The position numbers and the translations under genes are program-made. The notes beneath the pieces are model-generated. The model saw nothing but the letters and a program-made list of their open reading frames with translations, did not search any database and was not told the origin of the DNA. From Flavobacteriales bacterium (GTDB lineage: Bacteria; Bacteroidota; Bacteroidia; Flavobacteriales_D; Crocinitomicaceae), in contig CANHQC010000136.1 of assembly GCA_947462695.1 (NCBI GenBank), forward strand, positions 1-5,757: a stretch of 5,757 nt of DNA, written 5' to 3'. Of the stretch, positions 4,998 through 5,757 are shown piece after piece (the first letter of the stretch is position 1; each line of letters starts with the position of its first letter).

Positions 4998-5757
4998 CAA
5001 ATAAAAGGGACATAAATGCGTGACATCTTCGTTCTTCTTTTTTTAGCTCCGAAGTAGTATATGAATTATCGAGGAAGCGCTTGGCATCCATGTTATAGCT
5101 AAAATTTCCTTTTGGAGAAACCCAGCCAAAGCCGCGATTAATGGTGTGTAAGGCAAATTCTGGGCACTTTGGATTCAACAAGTCTTTACTCCAAGTAAAT
5201 CGCTTACTATCTCCACCCATTTGGTAAAGTAGTGTGCGCGCTATATCGGCTTGTGAACCCAATGTTTCGATTTGTTTTCCTTTCCATTCTTTTTTAAGCG
5301 GTTCTCCAAGAATGAGAAGCGGGATTTTAAAATAAGCGCCTAAGTTCGGATTCCGTACTCCGGGAGCTGCGTGGCCGTGATCAGCGACAAGTACAAATAA
5401 CGTGTTTTTGTACCATGGTTCTTTTTTGCATCGTTCCAAGAAATTAAATAGGGCTTGATCTGCATACTGCATTGATTGCATGAAATCTTTTTCTTCTCCC
5501 TGCCATGAAGGAATGCCTTTTTTGGGGAAATCATATGGCGAATGCGTACTACCTGTAAATGCACAGTGCATAAATGGGCCTTTTGTTGTCCTTATTTGTT
5601 TGAGAAGGAAATCGTATAAATCCTCATCGTAATAGTTCAATTTACCTTTTGATAAATTTTTCGGAAAGTCATTCTCATCCAGCACGCTATCAAAACCATG
5701 ATCGGCCAAGTACCCGCCTATATTGCCGTAACTTAGGTCACCACTAAACAGGTAATG
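4978..5757 (-). CDS. LtaS/MdoB-type sulfatase-family protein, C-terminal 259 residues (5' end off window)
   Basis: The frame is open from the right edge to the TAA at 4980-4978, so the gene continues upstream out of the window; the TTG near 5709 is an internal leucine. Full-length relatives are about 600 residues or more, with N-terminal membrane spans and this catalytic domain outside the membrane. Counting from the first visible codon (complement of 5757-5755), there is HYLFSGDLSYGNIGGYL at 1-17, typical of the lipoteichoic acid synthase / phosphoglycerol transferase branch. GSTHSPY at 69-75 and VADHGH at 124-129 hold the metal- and substrate-binding His and Asp-His residues (compare His416 and Asp475-His476 of S. 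aureus LtaS). SQADIARTLLYQMGG at 168-182 and a WSKDLL motif near 189-194 follow. The nucleophilic Thr would be off window. It likely transfers a phospho-alcohol group to an envelope glycan, or hydrolyses one; true sulfatase activity is less likely. It is the first visible gene of the glycan operon and overlaps the next by 20 bases. Confidence 0.88.
   Translation of the reverse strand, partial: HYLFSGDLSYGNIGGYLADHGFDSVLDENDFPKNLSKGKLNYYDEDLYDFLLKQIRTTKGPFMHCAFTGSTHSPYDFPKKGIPSWQGEEKDFMQSMQYADQALFNFLERCKKEPWYKNTLFVLVADHGHAAPGVRNPNLGAYFKIPLLILGEPLKKEWKGKQIETLGSQADIARTLLYQMGGDSKRFTWSKDLLNPKCPEFALHTINRGFGWVSPKGNFSYNMDAKRFLDNSYTTSELKKEERRCHAFMSLLFDEYSAR

Noticed and set aside
5038..5044. Run of seven T (A on the coding strand) in the sulfatase gene as a slippage site; a like run at 3264-3270 in the GT9 gene
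   Set aside because: Both encode ordinary Lys-rich stretches in intact genes, and such runs are common in AT-rich genomes; nothing else suggests programmed slippage.
5707..5709. TTG as the start codon of the sulfatase-family gene
   Set aside because: The frame stays open to the window edge and the upstream residues (SGDLSYGNIGGY) continue the LtaS-type domain, so this is an internal leucine.

Overview
The window looks like chromosome of a Bacteroidota member, most likely Flavobacteriia (Fluviicola/Crocinitomicaceae-like). The grounds are moderate-to-low GC, almost no Shine-Dalgarno sequences before starts, several TAnnTTTG-type elements (the Bacteroidota -7 promoter element) near starts, and protein sequences of a Bacteroidota flavour. 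It is densely coding: six complete or nearly complete genes plus a fragment, with one real intergenic gap of 84 bases. No RNA gene, insertion sequence, CRISPR array or prophage signal was seen.

Left block (1-1860, minus strand). A tight operon reads right to left: a bifunctional phosphoglucose/phosphomannose isomerase (SIS fold), then lipB (octanoyltransferase of lipoate synthesis) after 3 bases, then a conserved protein of unknown function that overlaps lipB by an ATGA and runs off the left edge. Active-site residues of both enzymes are present with the spacing expected from characterised relatives.

Middle (1861-2487). A divergent 84-base gap holds a perfect 7-5-7 inverted repeat and candidate promoters. 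It is followed by a plus-strand hotdog-fold acyl-CoA thioesterase, the only rightward gene. Its true start may be codon 10 (1972), because a TAnnTTTG element lies over codons 2-5.

Right block (2490-5757, minus strand). A surface-glycan operon reads right to left: a sulfatase-superfamily enzyme of the LtaS/MdoB (phosphoglycerol transferase-like) type whose 5' part is off the window, a polytopic GT-C (GT22-like) mannosyltransferase overlapping it by 20 bases, and a GT9 (heptosyltransferase-like) glycosyltransferase with a GTG start. The likely joint role, by inference, is building and decorating an envelope glycan or glycolipid: lipid-linked sugar addition at the outer face of the inner membrane, sugar addition in the cytoplasm, and transfer of a phospho-substituent by the sulfatase-fold enzyme. 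The isomerase could supply mannose-6-phosphate for the mannose donor, but that link rests on proximity alone.

Nothing here is clearly a new system. The points most worth a second look are the uncharacterised three-gene glycan module, the Cys-rich tail of the GT9 enzyme, the palindrome in the divergent promoter region, and the unnamed protein coupled to lipB.
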